Part shown: positions 11,170 through 22,880 of the stretch, one piece after another
How positions within the stretch are numbered: the stretch's first letter is position 1
Layout of the letters: each line of letters starts with the position of its first letter
NCBI GenBank assembly: GCA_021234155.1
Contig: JAJEKV010000010.1
Coordinates: 16,252,275 to 16,316,274 of the forward strand
DNA: 64,000 nt
Source: Isoetes taiwanensis
Taxonomy: Eukaryota > Streptophyta > Lycopodiopsida > Isoetales > Isoetaceae
Reading direction: 5' to 3'
Program-made: the position numbers and the translations under genes
Notes under the pieces: model-generated
The model's database searches: none
What the model was told of the DNA's origin: nothing
Seen by the model: the letters and a program-made list of their open reading frames with translations, nothing else

Positions 11170-11600
11170 TGGAGGTTCGGACTCTTTGCATTTTGCAGAT
11201 TCTCCTTCATGGATAATTTGATATAAATTTCCATTTCTTAGTCTTTGTGAACATCACTTTGTTAGCGACATCAAGAACATCACATTGAGAATTTGAAAAT
11301 CTTACTCCAAAAAAACGCATCTGTTAGTCTACTAACGGATATCAAATTTTTGTGCGATCCGGCACATGCAAAGACATTCTGAATCTCCCTTGTAGCATTT
11401 GCACATAAAATTTTCCAAGATTACTGTCCCAATAGCGGTATATGATGATCGCCCATCTTCACCTTTTTGGATGTGCAAGAACTACATAATTTGAGAACAG
11501 CTTCTTAAGCGGAGTCATGTGGTGGTAGCTCCTGAATCAAGCGTACCAAGTATCGATTGATACAATCGGATGCATCGTCTATTGCCATGCGACTATATTC
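11170..11600 (-). pseudogene. copia protease and pre-integrase region
   Basis: No open frame, but a broken translation includes a probable DSGAT-type aspartic-protease site followed by HMTPL near 11490-11550, where copia elements place the protease. It would cleave the Gag-Pol polyprotein. Identification rests on position and this short motif. Confidence 0.5.
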
Positions 11601-12603
11601 TTGACTTGTGAGTCATCGGACAAAAAGCCCCTTCGGTTGCAACTTCTTCTTTTGCTTCCTCGGCTATATCCGCATGATGAACATTTTCCCTTTTGATCGA
11701 GCAGAGCTCGGCAATCCTTAGCCGGATGTCATCTTTTGACATCCTGTAACAAGTGGCCTTGGTTCTATCAAACTTCCCCTTTTTGGATTGTCTTCTTCGA
11801 TTACGCAACCATGAGGGTCTCGATTTCAATTTGCTTGCTTTGTTGCTTCGGTACCTCGGCTTTTAGCCTCTCTAGAGCCTTCTCAAAATTGTAATCGGAT
11901 AATCTACCCTCCATATTCACCACGATCCCTTCAAAGGATCTTTGGCAAACCGTTTAATAGCATGCAAACTTTTTCTTCTTCTTGCATGGCTATTCACGTG
12001 TGGATGCCAGTTCGATCCAAACAATTCTTTCATGGCACACATATGCTCCACAAAAATCTCCTCCTTCATTCGGTTGAAGGCCATACAATTTTTTTCTTAA
12101 TGCGGACGATTTCCGCTAAATCAGAGGCATAATGACTCATCAAGATTCTCCATACTTCATATGCGGATGAAGCTCCTCTCACAAGTCTTCTTTGGGGTTT
12201 CATCAAGACTTGCGCTTTTATGATTAGGCGAGCTTTCCGGTCTTTTCGGCAAAGTCTCGATCTATATCCCTTGCTTTGAAGCATTCAGCATCACTTACCG
12301 CGACTTCCTCATCCGGATTCGTGCCGGCATTCACGAAGTGACCACGGTTTCACTTCGGAGGGTTGGGGTACACCACGACTTCCCAAAGCGCCTTGTCTTC
12401 CAATATCATCGTATCTTCCACTTCCATATCTGAAAATCCTTTCCGGTAAAACGTGGGATCAAGCGCCACTCATATCGCTCAAGGTCCCATTTGTAGCAAA
12501 TGGCCGAGAGTCCATGGTGATGAAGAATGATCAAAGAAAATATTGGCGAAATGGAATAATCGACCAATCGCATTGCGGCGAAAGGCGGATTCTGATTTAG
12601 CAC
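11593..12603 (-). pseudogene. copia gag region
   Basis: Three broken frames. 12603-12406 ends in RFTGKDFQIWKWKIR, typical of the start of plant copia Gag. 12284-12066 contains AYEVWRILMSHYAS from the UBN2-type Gag. 11829-11593 contains TKATCYR, the first half of a zinc knuckle broken by a frameshift. Gag would form the particle shell. Confidence 0.75.
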
Positions 12604-12604
12604 A

Positions 12605-12618
12605 GTGGGCCCATAACC
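12605..12618 (-). promoter_or_regulatory. Primer-binding site, half-tRNA initiator-Met type
   Basis: On the element strand the 14 bases directly after the 5' LTR read GGTTATGGGCCCAC, the complement of the anticodon arm (GTGGGCCCATAACC) of initiator tRNA-Met, not of its 3' end. This is the arrangement known for Drosophila copia, where an internally cleaved half-tRNA primes synthesis. Confidence 0.85.
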
Positions 12619-12855
12619 TATAACAATTTAATACAGATTATAGAAAACACTTGTAACAACAAATGAGAAAGCACTTGATCTTACGAGGAAATGACTCAAG
12701 AACTTGGTGATATTTCATTAAATCAGATTTTCTTTAAGTACACAATGCTTCATAATTCAAGGCTGAACTCAAGGAGTAATTTAGGCAACTGCTACAATTT
12801 AGGAACCGAGAACTTCTACTTGGCATAACTTAAGGAATCATTTAATATTCTAACA
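12619..12855 (-). repeat. 5' LTR of copia element
   Basis: 237 bp, identical to the 3' LTR. It would carry the promoter and poly-A signal. The right flank AGTCA (12856-12860) is the target duplication. Confidence 0.92.
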
Positions 12856-12860
12856 AGTCA

Positions 12861-13271
12861 TTGTTCTTTCCTCCGATTTGGCCATTTTTCTTCTTTTGGT
12901 CCCTCAAAAGCCCCTTTTTACTTCATTTTTCCATAAGCATCGACCATTCTGGTTTTTAGGTACCTATATGCAACCGCCTTAACTAGAGGTACGTGAGTTT
13001 TTTCTGGAGCAGATTCTTCAGAAAGATAATTCCGGATTCAAAGCTTGTTGCCTCATAGTTTGTTAGCTAATGAAGGTATTTATCTTTGTATTTGTTGTTT
13101 TTATGTTCTAGGAGAAAACCGAAAGCCCAATTCGGCCCTCTTCATAAATCTGGCTCCCTCTTTCTCAGGCATGGCAAGCTCTTCAAGCTTTTGCGCAGGT
13201 TGGATTAAAAAGGATGAAGATGTTCTCTGTGGCAAGGAGAAGGACGCATTTAGAAATATGCCATATATTTA
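12861..13271. other. No supported gene
   Basis: Mixed-composition DNA between the copia element and the Tourist-like MITE. One 75-codon plus-strand ORF (13045-13272) shows no family pattern. Confidence 0.35.
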
Positions 13272-14371
13272 GGGTGGAATCACACCTGTGGCCGCCCAAG
13301 ATTAAAAAAACGCTTCAACCAATCACAAAGCGGTGTTTCTGAAACTTGGGCGCACCTCCTATCACAGCAGGGATGCCCAACACACAAAAATTCCTGGGCA
13401 CCCGTAATTTTCCTGGCCAGGGGATACCCCTGCCCAAGATCATGGCCATCGCCAGCTAAGTGCCAACAGTGCAGCAAGAAGATATCGAAGAGCAAAGATT
13501 AGGGTTTCTGTTTGAGCGATTCAGGATGGATTTGAGTGTTTCCTCGCCGGATTTGCTCAAAATGGAGCCAAAATCGCAAAAGATGCTTGCAGAGGAGCTA
13601 GAATAGCAAAAATCCGAGGAGAAATAATGCTAAAGTCGAAGTAGGCAATCGCAAATTCGGATTTTTCTTGCTTGCAGAGGCCCGTAGGGCGTAGGATAAT
13701 CTTACCCTGGATTGGGGGATCCCGGAGGTGTGATCCCGGAGGACGACATCCCCAGAGGGCGTGTGATCCCGGAGGGCGGGATCCCCTTACTGCGCAGTAA
13801 CTGCGAAAAAAAAAAGCCCCTTATAGCAAAAATCAGCCAAGTTTTCTTATGCTTTTTTCTTGGCCGATCCTCCACGGAATCGGCTGGGGTTTGTGCGAGG
13901 TTGGTCGGAATGGGCTTGAGAAGAGCTGCAGTTTGATGCCAAGGAGGAAGAGAGGGCAGCGCCGTTGCTATCAGCAAGCAAAAATCCGGCCAAAAAATGG
14001 CCCTAAACTGCGCAGTCACCTTTAACTGTGCAGTTAACAGTGGGATCCTGTCCTCCGGGATCACACGTCCTCCGGGATCCCGTCCTCCGGGATCACACCT
14101 CCGGGATCCCCCAATCCAGGGTAAGACTATCCCGAGCCGGCCCGTAGTGGTTGATTCAACAACAAACAATCTAATCCGTTGAGGTTTGGAGGGATCTGAG
14201 ACTAAAATCTGAACAACAAGAATGATTTTAGGGTTCATCGATTCTGGTCAAGTTTGTGATGTGGCAGTTTGATCTTAGGCACAGATGTGATACTGATTTC
14301 TTGGGCATCTCGAAGCCCTACCCAAGACATAAAAAGATCATGTTTGGGCGGCCGCAGGTGTGATTTCACCC
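13272..14371. mobile_element. Tourist-like (PIF/Harbinger-type) MITE, interrupted
   Basis: Left end GGGTGGAATCACACCTGTGG at 13272 pairs with the right end, whose complement begins GGGTGAAATCACACCTGCGG at 14371; inverted homology continues through GCCGCCCAA. The 3-bp direct repeat TTA flanks both ends (13269-13271, 14372-14374), typical of PIF/Harbinger elements. No transposase is encoded. Without the insertion at 13688-14138 the element would be about 640 bp. Confidence 0.8.
13688..14138. mobile_element. Mutator-like MITE nested in the Tourist-like MITE
   Basis: Flanked by the 9-bp direct repeat GGCCCGTAG (13679-13687 and 14139-14147). Long inverted repeats of about 110 bp: both ends share GGC, then TCTTACCCTGGATTGGGGGA, then reiterated TCCCGGAGG and GTGTGATCCCGGAGG words. 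A 9-bp duplication and long TIRs fit Mutator-like elements. The ORFs across it are translations of the repeats. Confidence 0.8.
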
Positions 14372-14374
14372 TTA

Positions 14375-14880
14375 GTAAACACGGATCTCTGTATATTTAG
14401 CGAACATATATCTCTCTTTGCTTCGAATCACAGTAAGAAATAATATGTTTGGTATGATCTATAAAAATAGACGGTCTTCAAACTTCGATGGCCGTTCTGA
14501 ACGTGGTCTCTGTTGTAATTAGAAGTAGCAACTCCCCAAGGTAAAGAGCTCTTAAACTTATTTCCTACTTGACGGAAGCCGGATGCTACTGCCATTGTTA
14601 TGAAAGAGATGGTATTTTAGTGACCATATACTCTGCAAGGCGAATCCAGCCCAATTAATAGCAGTGCCACCAATCTGGCCCAATTAATAGCATTGCCACT
14701 AAATCTCTCCACCTGAAATTGTTGTTTGCTGTTTGCTCGTCTTCATTTCACTATTTGTTGGAAATAATTATTTATAAAAATTGATTCTTTTGTTGTCCTT
14801 TATCCATAGGGTTAGGAGGTGGTGCTTATAATCATTGCATTGTGGTGTTATAACGTGTACAAAATTCACATTAAAAGACA
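14375..14880. other. No supported gene
   Basis: AT-rich DNA. GCCCAATTAATAGCA occurs twice (about 14650 and 14678) as a short tandem duplication. Nothing else is recognised. Confidence 0.35.
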
Positions 14881-15064
14881 CTAGTTATGGTGCCCGGCGT
14901 TGCCGGGCCTAGTAACAATCTGAATGGTGGTTGTTTCATTGTTGGTCAGAATAGGCAGTATGGCTTGGAGGGGGCTAGGGACATTAGGTTATGGACATGC
15001 GAGATCAGCTATGTCCTCGGGCACACACTTGACATGTATATAAACATTGATGTATACTTGTACA

Positions 15065-15215
15065 GTTTGACAGCATTCTTATTACTGCCACGGTTTTTCC
15101 CTCGAAAACCCTTCGGGGCGGGGGTTTTTTAACCCGGACAGTAATAAGTTTGCTGCGCTCCTTATGGGTCCCATAGGCCGATTGGCCTCAGTGGACGATA
15201 AAAAATCATTCTCAT
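15065..15215 (+). repeat. SINE-like or other short repeat with CATTCT tail
   Basis: A compact unit with a strong hairpin (ACCCTTCGGGGCGGGGG around 15107-15125), then TATGGGTCCCATAGGCC and a tail of ATTCTC repeats (15200-15222). The simple-repeat tail resembles a short retroposon, but I find no clear pol III promoter or target duplication. Confidence 0.3.
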
Positions 15216-15399
15216 TCTCATTCTCACTTAAAATATGTGTTCATTGCAATGAACATGCTGACTTTGTTATTGAAGAATCATTTACTACGACTTGATTTTA
15301 AAAATCCCATGGACTCTTGATTTGCTCACATGCAGTAAACACGTAATGGGAATGCCTAATGGAATGATGTGTCTTTACGCTCTTCATCATTAAAGTACT

Positions 15400-16000
15400 A
15401 GACAACAAATGCAAGTGGTATTTCTTTCTTTCTAGAAATTGTTGATGACATATATGGCTAAGGATCTTATGCTAGACATTTACAATGTGCTTTCCACACG
15501 ATTTGAATACAAAATAACAAATGCAAGTGGTATTTGTTTCTTTCTAGAATTGTTGATGACATATATGGCGAAGACCTTATACTAGACATTTACAACGTGC
15601 TTTCTACATGATTTGAAATGCACCAAACAGTGATGCTAACTTTAGAAAATTTGTTATATTGAATGGTTTGTTATGTTGTGGCTTTGATGATTCTTGTTGT
15701 TCCCCTTCCCCCTTCCCCCCTTTTTTTGCTTACATAGGAGGGAGTTAAAGAGGCTCGTATTGAATATCATATCACACATGGAGTATTCTTAGTTTATCAT
15801 GCAAAATTGCAAGTGGATTGGGAAAGGGTACTCAATCTCCATTTCCATAATTGCATGTTCAAGATTTGCAATGTTCATTTGGGCTCCAAGTGTTCGTGTA
15901 ACTGTTTTTGTATGCCCTTTCAATTCCCATTAGATGGGTTTGAAACCTTCATTTGGGCTCCAAGTGTTCGTGTAATTATTTTTGTTTGCTCTTTCGATTC
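15400..16000. repeat. Two local tandem duplications
   Basis: A 112-bp unit containing TTGTTGATGACATATATGGC occurs at about 15405-15505 and 15517-15620. A 100-bp-spaced pair beginning CATTTGGGCTCCAAGTGTTC occurs at 15876 and 15949. Both are diverged non-coding copies in the Helitron. GTGGTTACCCAGGTGAAAATG is also duplicated at 16431 and 16481. Confidence 0.6.
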
Positions 16001-16499
16001 CTATTAGATGGGTTCTAGGAAAGGCTATGGGGATGAGGGGAGCAATGATGCACTTGATTCAATTATTTATTTGTTTATTTATTAATTTTTGGAAGAGGCT
16101 GTGTTGAAGAGGGAAATAAAAGTTCGATCTATGGCAGACATCTTGTTAGGGGGAAGGGGAGGTTGTCTTCACATGTATATCGAAATTTAAGTACATGTCT
16201 ATTGAAGTTTGAATTTTCAAGATTGCATCTCCATAGTGTATAGAGGTATATATTGTTTTACTATTCCTTTGTAAAAACAGTAGTGTTTGTTGAACGGCAG
16301 TGTCTAGGATGAATTCAACTTTAAAAGTCCATTGCATGTGTCACCCAAGTGCAGTATTTGAAGCACTTAAACTAACATATTGGACCAAAAATTAGCCAAG
16401 TGTAATGTTTGAAGTACTTAAACGAACATAGTGGTTACCCAGGTGAAAATGTAGTGTTTGAAGTCCTTAAACGAACATAGTGGTTACCCAGGTGAAAAT

Positions 16500-18090
16500 G
16501 AAGTTACATAAATTGTAGAATTGCAATACTTATAGCAATAGAAGACATGTTTTGGGAAGTGTTAGCATTGAAATCTTGTAGATCGGAGATAGTCTATCAT
16601 CTAAAAAACAATATACTGATGGCCTGTGATTTAGCAAGCTATAACATCCAGCAGTTAGAAGCGGCGCATTTCATTCACTTTCCATGTCCACATTTGGTCA
16701 AACTTTAACTAAGTGAAAATGCCTATCACTTTTCTCTTCCGGTTCAGTATTCTGGAAAACCAAGCAATCCTTACAACGCTTTGAAGCTTGAACTCCAGTC
16801 TCATTTAGTAAAAAAAGAAAGCACGAAAGAGGACTTGGGTCTGCAGGAATGGTTGCTATTGGTATGGAAAACCAAGACACACTATGGTTTCCAGTTTTCA
16901 GTTACTACTGCGATGGTTATTCGCGAAATCATTAAGGAAAATTGTGAATAGTAGATGCCATCATTCCATCTTCTGCATTTAAAAGCAAGTATGTCCCAAA
17001 GAAAAACCTTGGCATGCAGCAAGCAGCAAGCATGCAGTAGCAATCATGCAGATCAATTTTGACAGGCAGAATGCACCCTTGGAATGTCTACTACAAATAC
17101 TCTCTAAAAGCATCATATGTACACTAAATGCAAAGTGGTATGGTGGGTTGATTGAAGGAGGAACTTACATGCAACACAATGCCAATGATAAACTTTCCGC
17201 CCTTGCAAACACACGTAGAATACACTTCTTCTGGAAAAGGCATGAATTAATAAAAAAAATTCGATATTCGCTGCCTTAATCATAAGGTTGTCTATTTCTT
17301 CTTCTAAGATTCAATCATCCTCACAGATTCAGAACTTAAAGCGAAACATTGCCTGAGCAACAACCTTGGCTTGGGTTTCTTGGATCAAAAAGCAATGGAA
17401 TATATAATGAAATCATCGTATCACATAACAACAATGGGGATTTTCTCAAGAATACCTTGTGCTCTTCATGATAAAAAATGATCCTTTCTACGTATAAGCG
17501 TGAGCTTCCATGTCATCAAACCCGCTTTCCCTGCTTCTAGTTTCCCAAAACATGCAATAATAATCATTGTTCCTGCTAATTTTTCAAAATATGTAGTGAT
17601 ATTAGTTGAAACAGAAAAAGAGAAATTAAGGTGTACATGTCATAGCTCTGCAAGAAAATCATCAGGCTCTGGTGGGTTTATATTGTGGGCAAAGAAATTT
17701 TGGTAACCCTAGTAATCTTGGCCTATCAAAATGAGTGTACAGAGCTCCATCCACATTGCTATATGCATCTACACAGGCACAACACGCAGAAAAATGCATA
17801 TATCAATATCATAAAATTTGGAGACCAGTTGGTCTGCAGACCGTTCATCGCCATAGTCTGCAAACAGCAGCCACACATTGAATGAACTTGATGTCATCTC
17901 ATTCATCTGATGGTCTCAATTGGCAATAGAGGAACATATACCTCTTATTGATTGTAGTTGTATCTAGTATAAATTGTGTTGTTTAGCCACGGCCAGCATA
18001 ACATTTAACTTGCCTCATGTTTGACTCAAATAGCTGTAATACTTATCCCTCAGACACAGCAACCAACTATTGTTGATCAATGAAATTTAA
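16500..18090. other. Helitron interior, no supported gene
   Basis: No family pattern in any frame. Minus-strand acceptor-like runs (for example TGTTTGCAG near 17860) hint at further starch-synthase exons, since this lies just downstream of recognisable ones, but I cannot match any conserved motif. Confidence 0.35.
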
Positions 18091-18109
18091 ATCATGTGTA
18101 TATGCAAAT

Positions 18110-18223
18110 CCTTACATAATTGTACTTTAGGCAGTCGTATTTTGGTATTATAACTTCCACGTTATGCCCCAATTCCTGCACTGCTCGTGAAAGGCTTGTG
18201 ACCACATCCCCAAGTCCTCCAAC
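18110..18223 (-). pseudogene. Starch synthase III-type exon (glucan-binding motif)
   Basis: After a splice acceptor (TTTTAACAG, 18232-18224) the minus strand reads VGGLGDVVTSLSRAVQELGH and NVEVIIPKYDCL without a stop, ending near a GTAAGG donor. This is the K-V-G-G-L-G-D region of plant soluble starch synthases, closest in pattern to class III; it contacts ADP-glucose in the plastid enzyme. Only this exon and the one at 18467-18610 are visible, so this is a captured gene fragment in the Helitron. Confidence 0.75.
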
Positions 18224-18466
18224 CTGTTAAAACTTAATAAATTCAGTCTTCAAGCCGAAAACAAAATTTATCCTTATATTGAAGACAGATCAAATGGAAA
18301 GAAACTGGCATGCAGAAAGAAATGCACACCTCCATCCACTCATTCAACAAAAAATGTTTCGTAAAGAACAATATTACTCTTAGTAACATCCTTTCCATAT
18401 AACAAAATAAGCAGAATGGAACTGACAGAGGGTACCTAATATGACAGAGTGAAAGCAATCTGTGAC

Positions 18467-18610
18467 TCAAGAAATATGAACAATGTTCGTGGGTGGTTCT
18501 TTCACTGTGCCTCCAATCACAGGAATGTAATAATCTAGGCCACCCCTGTTGTCATACAGTCCACCATGTTCGTCCCCTCTTTTAGAAAAACAAAATCCAT
18601 CATATATGTA
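18467..18610 (-). pseudogene. Starch synthase III-type exon (upstream)
   Basis: Minus-strand frame with GGLYDNRGGLDYYIPVIGGT and VKEPPTNIVHIS, matching the block just before the VGGLGD motif in class III starch synthases (family pattern YDN...DYHIPVFGG...KEPPMHIVHIA). A TGA follows VHIS where the intact protein continues; the short VEMAPIAK segment is missing. Order and strand agree with the exon at 18110-18223. Confidence 0.75.
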
Positions 18611-18723
18611 TCTTTTGGCATTTTCACTACATAAAAAGTGCTTATAAGAAATATAGAGCTGTAAGAGTCTCATAAAAGAACTATAGATATCCTCTAGAGC
18701 TCTAATTCAAGACTTAAAAAAGA

Positions 18724-20980
18724 TTGAAAGCATGCACTCAAGTGGAAGATGAAGAAAACAATAAAGTTAGAGTCACTGCAGTTCCAGGCAATTGTGCAGT
18801 AGACAGAAAAAATTCTGGCAATCTCCATTGGAAAAATAAAATACTACATATGCACAAAGCCAAGTTATATATAGGGTCTGGAGCATTCCAAATGTCTCAG
18901 GAAGAAACAAAAGTCTGGGATATCAAATCCATGACCCGGTATGCAAGCATACCCCAAAGAAGAAGCAAAGTTAGTCTGAGGCATCAAACGCACGACCCGG
19001 TATGCAACCATATCCCAAAACCATGCCACAACATTGTAACGAACCTAGTGGCTTACCTTGTTGTGCAGATCCTCTAAAGGCCTTGTTGGTATGTGTCCAT
19101 GGGTCATGCTAGTGGTAGCATTTATTAAAGTATAAAAATATAGTAGCTAAGGTTATTTAAAAACCTTAATTTATGATGTCCAAATGGGTGAGCACCATAA
19201 AAATAGGGGAACAAAATCGTAGCTGTGTTGAGAAGTATCAGACAAGCAAATCAGGCCAAATAAAGCCCGATCTTGCAGGATTCGACTTGTAGCATGCCGG
19301 ATTTACACCTGGCAGGATCTTCTGGCAGCAAGATAGCTTGCCATGTGCTGGTCATAAACGTATATAAGAGGAGGAAGGAGCTGGCCGAATGGAAGGAGGA
19401 GGAGGAGAAGACAAGAGAACCGGAATCTGGATGCAAAAGAGGCACAGACCGATTTGGGGCAGAGGCATATCTGAGGAATTAAGGCGGGGCTCTAATTCGT
19501 GCATGGGGATTTGATGCATGCTTGGGAATTGCTTGTGTATGTATTGGAAATCTTGCAGAATAAACCGGTGGTGATAAGAAACTGGTTTTGGGGCCCATTC
19601 TTAAACCCAATTCCGATTCTATGGAAAACCCAGGCCTCATGGTATAATCCGATTTGGATTGTGTGATCTTCTCTGCAAACAGTGGAAGGGTTCGAGTCTT
19701 GATTCGAATTTTGCCTCTTCCGATTTCCCTGTGAATGCTTATGTTTTGTAACTGCCTTTGTTTCTGTCAAGTCGTTTTCCTTGTGTTAGAGCTTAGCCTC
19801 ATTGGTGAATAGCGGAATCATGATTGGGCCAAGCCCTGGAACCCAGCGCCTCCAGATCTGAAAAAGCGTGGGCCTATTTGTTGCCATGCTGCCAAAAGGA
19901 AATCTGTGATCCAAATCCTTGTCCAGAATCCGCCTTGGTGATGAAATCCGATTCCATCTGGCTAGTTTGGGGTTAAGTGCCATAATCTGATTCACGGATC
20001 TCTGTAAATCCGATCTCTGACTCTGGCTTTGGGTCATAATCCGATTCTTGCTCTCAAATTGTTGATGCCAGTTAGAATTTGATGCCTTTGTGATAGAGCT
20101 AAGCATGATGCAACCAATGCTTAACGGATTTGGAAAAGCCTGGCCGCTGCCGTGACCTGTTGTTGCAATTGTCTCCAGGGAATACCAAAGTCCGGTATCC
20201 CCATATATTTACTAGTACCAGTGCCGCAATCGTTGAAAACCTGTGAGTTTGGGTTATGCTTCATGTTTTATTTCATTTGTGTCCCTCTCTTAAAAACCTA
20301 TAAGTTGAGGTTATGCTTCACTTTTGCTTTCGATGGTAGCCTTCCTTATTGCCTGAGCAAAAAAAAGAATTAAATAAAAGGAAACTACACAAAGGGTGAG
20401 GTAAAAGGATTGAAAAAAAGAACAATTACCTTACCAAAAATGGGAAATCACAATGGCTTTTAAAATGCTTGGTCTAAGTCTCTTACATTTATATGTTGTC
20501 CAGCAACATGGGGACCGTTACACAAACAATAAACAATTTATGTATTTATGGGCATATAAAGAATTTTGTTAGTAAGTCCAAAGACTTTAGCACGATGTAT
20601 CTGGTGAAATTCTACTTATTTTGTCAACAATAGACACATTCTTATGCGACCTGAAACATGATATATAGACTTAGTTCTAAATCATAGGAATAAAATGCAA
20701 GCATGGAAAAAGGAACATGTTGTCCACGATTCTCTAGAAAAGCAGTTGCATATTGAGATCATTCTTAAGTTCCTGCAGTCCACATTCAATTTCATAACAC
20801 CTTCAGTTCCACAATCGTCAAAATTTCATAATGCATTTGATGTTTCCTTTGCATGCATGCAATAATAACATGCACGATGAAGCACTGCATGCGATGATGA
20901 GGCAGTACATGTACATGATACCACATTCTTCTCTAGCATGAATTGGAAATTACTGACAGATTTGGCAAGCTGTCCATACT
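18724..20980. other. Helitron interior, no supported gene
   Basis: A diverged tandem pair around ACCCGGTATGCAA (18937 and 18996) accounts for the plus-strand ORF at 18724-19077. 19273-20106 has several ORFs on both strands with no family pattern; words such as AATCCGATT recur at 19648-20050. 20380-20980 is AT-rich and empty. Confidence 0.35.
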
Positions 20981-20984
20981 ATAC

Positions 20985-21180
20985 CTAGGCCTTTATCCTT
21001 ATGGTCCATGACATAATGCTTCTTGCAAGGTAATTTTTCAATAATTTGAGAAGCTCCTTTGATGCAACCATGTTGCATATAAGCTGCAGTTACCACCTTC
21101 CATAGTTATCATCTTCCATGGGATTTGCTTCAAGACCTCCAGAATTTACTTTAACTTTTGTGGGAACCTTGCCTCATTGC
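20985..21180 (-). pseudogene. Possible PPR scrap
   Basis: Minus-strand translation contains TAAYMQHGCIKGA followed by SQIIEKLPCK, similar to one PPR motif (pattern AY-x-x-x-G-x-x-x-x-A-x-x-x-F-x-x-M-P). Only one motif is visible and there is no long frame. Confidence 0.3.
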
Positions 21181-22880
21181 TTCAACATGATGAACTTGTG
21201 GGTACATCAAGCATGATAGCTTTACATGGTAAAAGACTCCACTTTAACTACAAATGCACAAATCGTTTCTGCAACCTATGTGCAAGAATAAAACAAAAAT
21301 GGCTGTACCTCTGTGCATGAAAATCAGAGTGCCCTCAGAAGCTGCCTTCTGAATAAATATAATATGCATTATGAATTACTAATCTAGAGAGAGGCTTTTT
21401 CTACTTTCTTCATGACATGCAAAGACTGAATCTGTTCTCCTGTCATAAAATTTGATGCAATTCAGTCAAAATTGCCACATCTTCAAAAGTTGGCTCACCA
21501 CAACTTCAAAAGTATCTTCATAATCGTTGAATATCTGGATAAGTTGGTATAGTTTCTGAAGCCTGCGAATAACAACGATGGTCATCAGTGAATATATAAA
21601 TAATGGTTGTACCAGCCCTATCTAGCATTTTACAGTAACTGAACATGGGAAATGCCATTCTAATCAACTCGGACTATTCATAACTGGTTAAAATATAGAC
21701 TATCAAGCTTACCCATTGAACCGAAATCTTTCACGAACATCAATGAGGTGAGGAGAGGTGAAGAGGTTGTTTGATATCCACGCTCTTAATATGCTCTCAA
21801 TAAATGCACACGTAGATCCCTGGAATGCAAAGCTCTCTATTTTAGTCTGTATAGATACTTACATATATCCAGATCCAAATATGCACATCAGAAAGTTCAG
21901 TGAGTTAAAAAGATCTTTATGCCAATGTATTCTGGATGTGGGAAATAACTGCAGAATGCTCAACTTCCACAGATTGATTTCATTCTACAACTGATATAAG
22001 TAATAGTATGAAGAAAGGATGTATTTAACTCCAAAGATATCATGCTTAATATATACTCCTTTTACTTCCAACGTATATCCGATGCATAAAATATATGTTG
22101 ATTCTTTCCATAAATTCTCATTCAGCCTTGTGCATACACAAAACCAACAGATCACAGAGACTTTTACTCTGAGGTAAATGGAGACCTGAAGATAGGAGTT
22201 CATAGGAGAAGTAGATTGCTAAGAAGCCCTCTGTCCCGACCTTATTTACGACCTTACATGACAGCAGAATGATAAAGACATAAATGATTTTTACCTCAGA
22301 ACATTTCTGGCTTTGCTGCTGCTGCAATTTGTACATCACATGCCAGCTCCCCATAGCTAGGAACGTTAACTGAGATTGAGATATAGTAGCCAAATAATTT
22401 CAAAGTGTCACGGCTCATCTTTGATTTCTATTCACCAGATTGATCTACAGGGCTTTCGTCAAGATTTTAACAGTTTTGCCATCGCCAGTTCTTAGCCTTA
22501 ACTTGAACCTAAATATATGAGCTTAAGTCAATCTTTAGCGGGACACAGCAAAACTCAAGGGAAATCGAGAGAAAAAAACAAAATATTCATAACTATGGGC
22601 ATGTCGAAACCTGCAAGGGTTTGCGAAGCTCTTGAAATGGCAGCGAATTTGTTAGCCCCCTTTTACACTGCAAAAGAAGGGGGATTTTTTAGAAGTAATA
22701 ACTTTCAAGCGTAAAAGAAATGATTTGTTAGCTCCTTGGATTTCCAACTTCGGATGCCATAGCTGAATGCTCGACTTTCGGAGGAGAGGGAATGGCCGCA
22801 ATCGAGTTTCTTTGGGTTTTTTTTTAATCAGGGCCGTTTATTTGCTAGATTAAATCTGGGACGTCCAATTTAGGTCTCCA
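21181..22880. other. Helitron 5' region, no supported gene
   Basis: AT-rich with unsupported ORFs of up to 91 codons. 22560-22850 is slightly richer in GC and could be a former exon or leader, but no motif is visible. Confidence 0.3.

Larger units (their letters stand above)
8183..12855 (-). mobile_element. Complete Ty1-copia LTR retrotransposon with broken ORFs
   Basis: The 237-bp LTRs at 8183-8419 and 12619-12855 are identical by eye. The element is flanked by the 5-bp duplication AGTCA (8178-8182 and 12856-12860). On the minus strand the order is LTR, primer site, gag, protease, integrase, reverse transcriptase, RNase H, purine tract (AAGTAGGGG next to 8419) and LTR: the Pseudoviridae/copia order. 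Every coding domain has stops or frameshifts, so this copy could not move by itself. LTR ends are TG...TA on the element strand, slightly off the usual TG...CA. The 28-bp block next to the 3' LTR containing the purine tract is duplicated (8418-8474). Confidence 0.92.
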
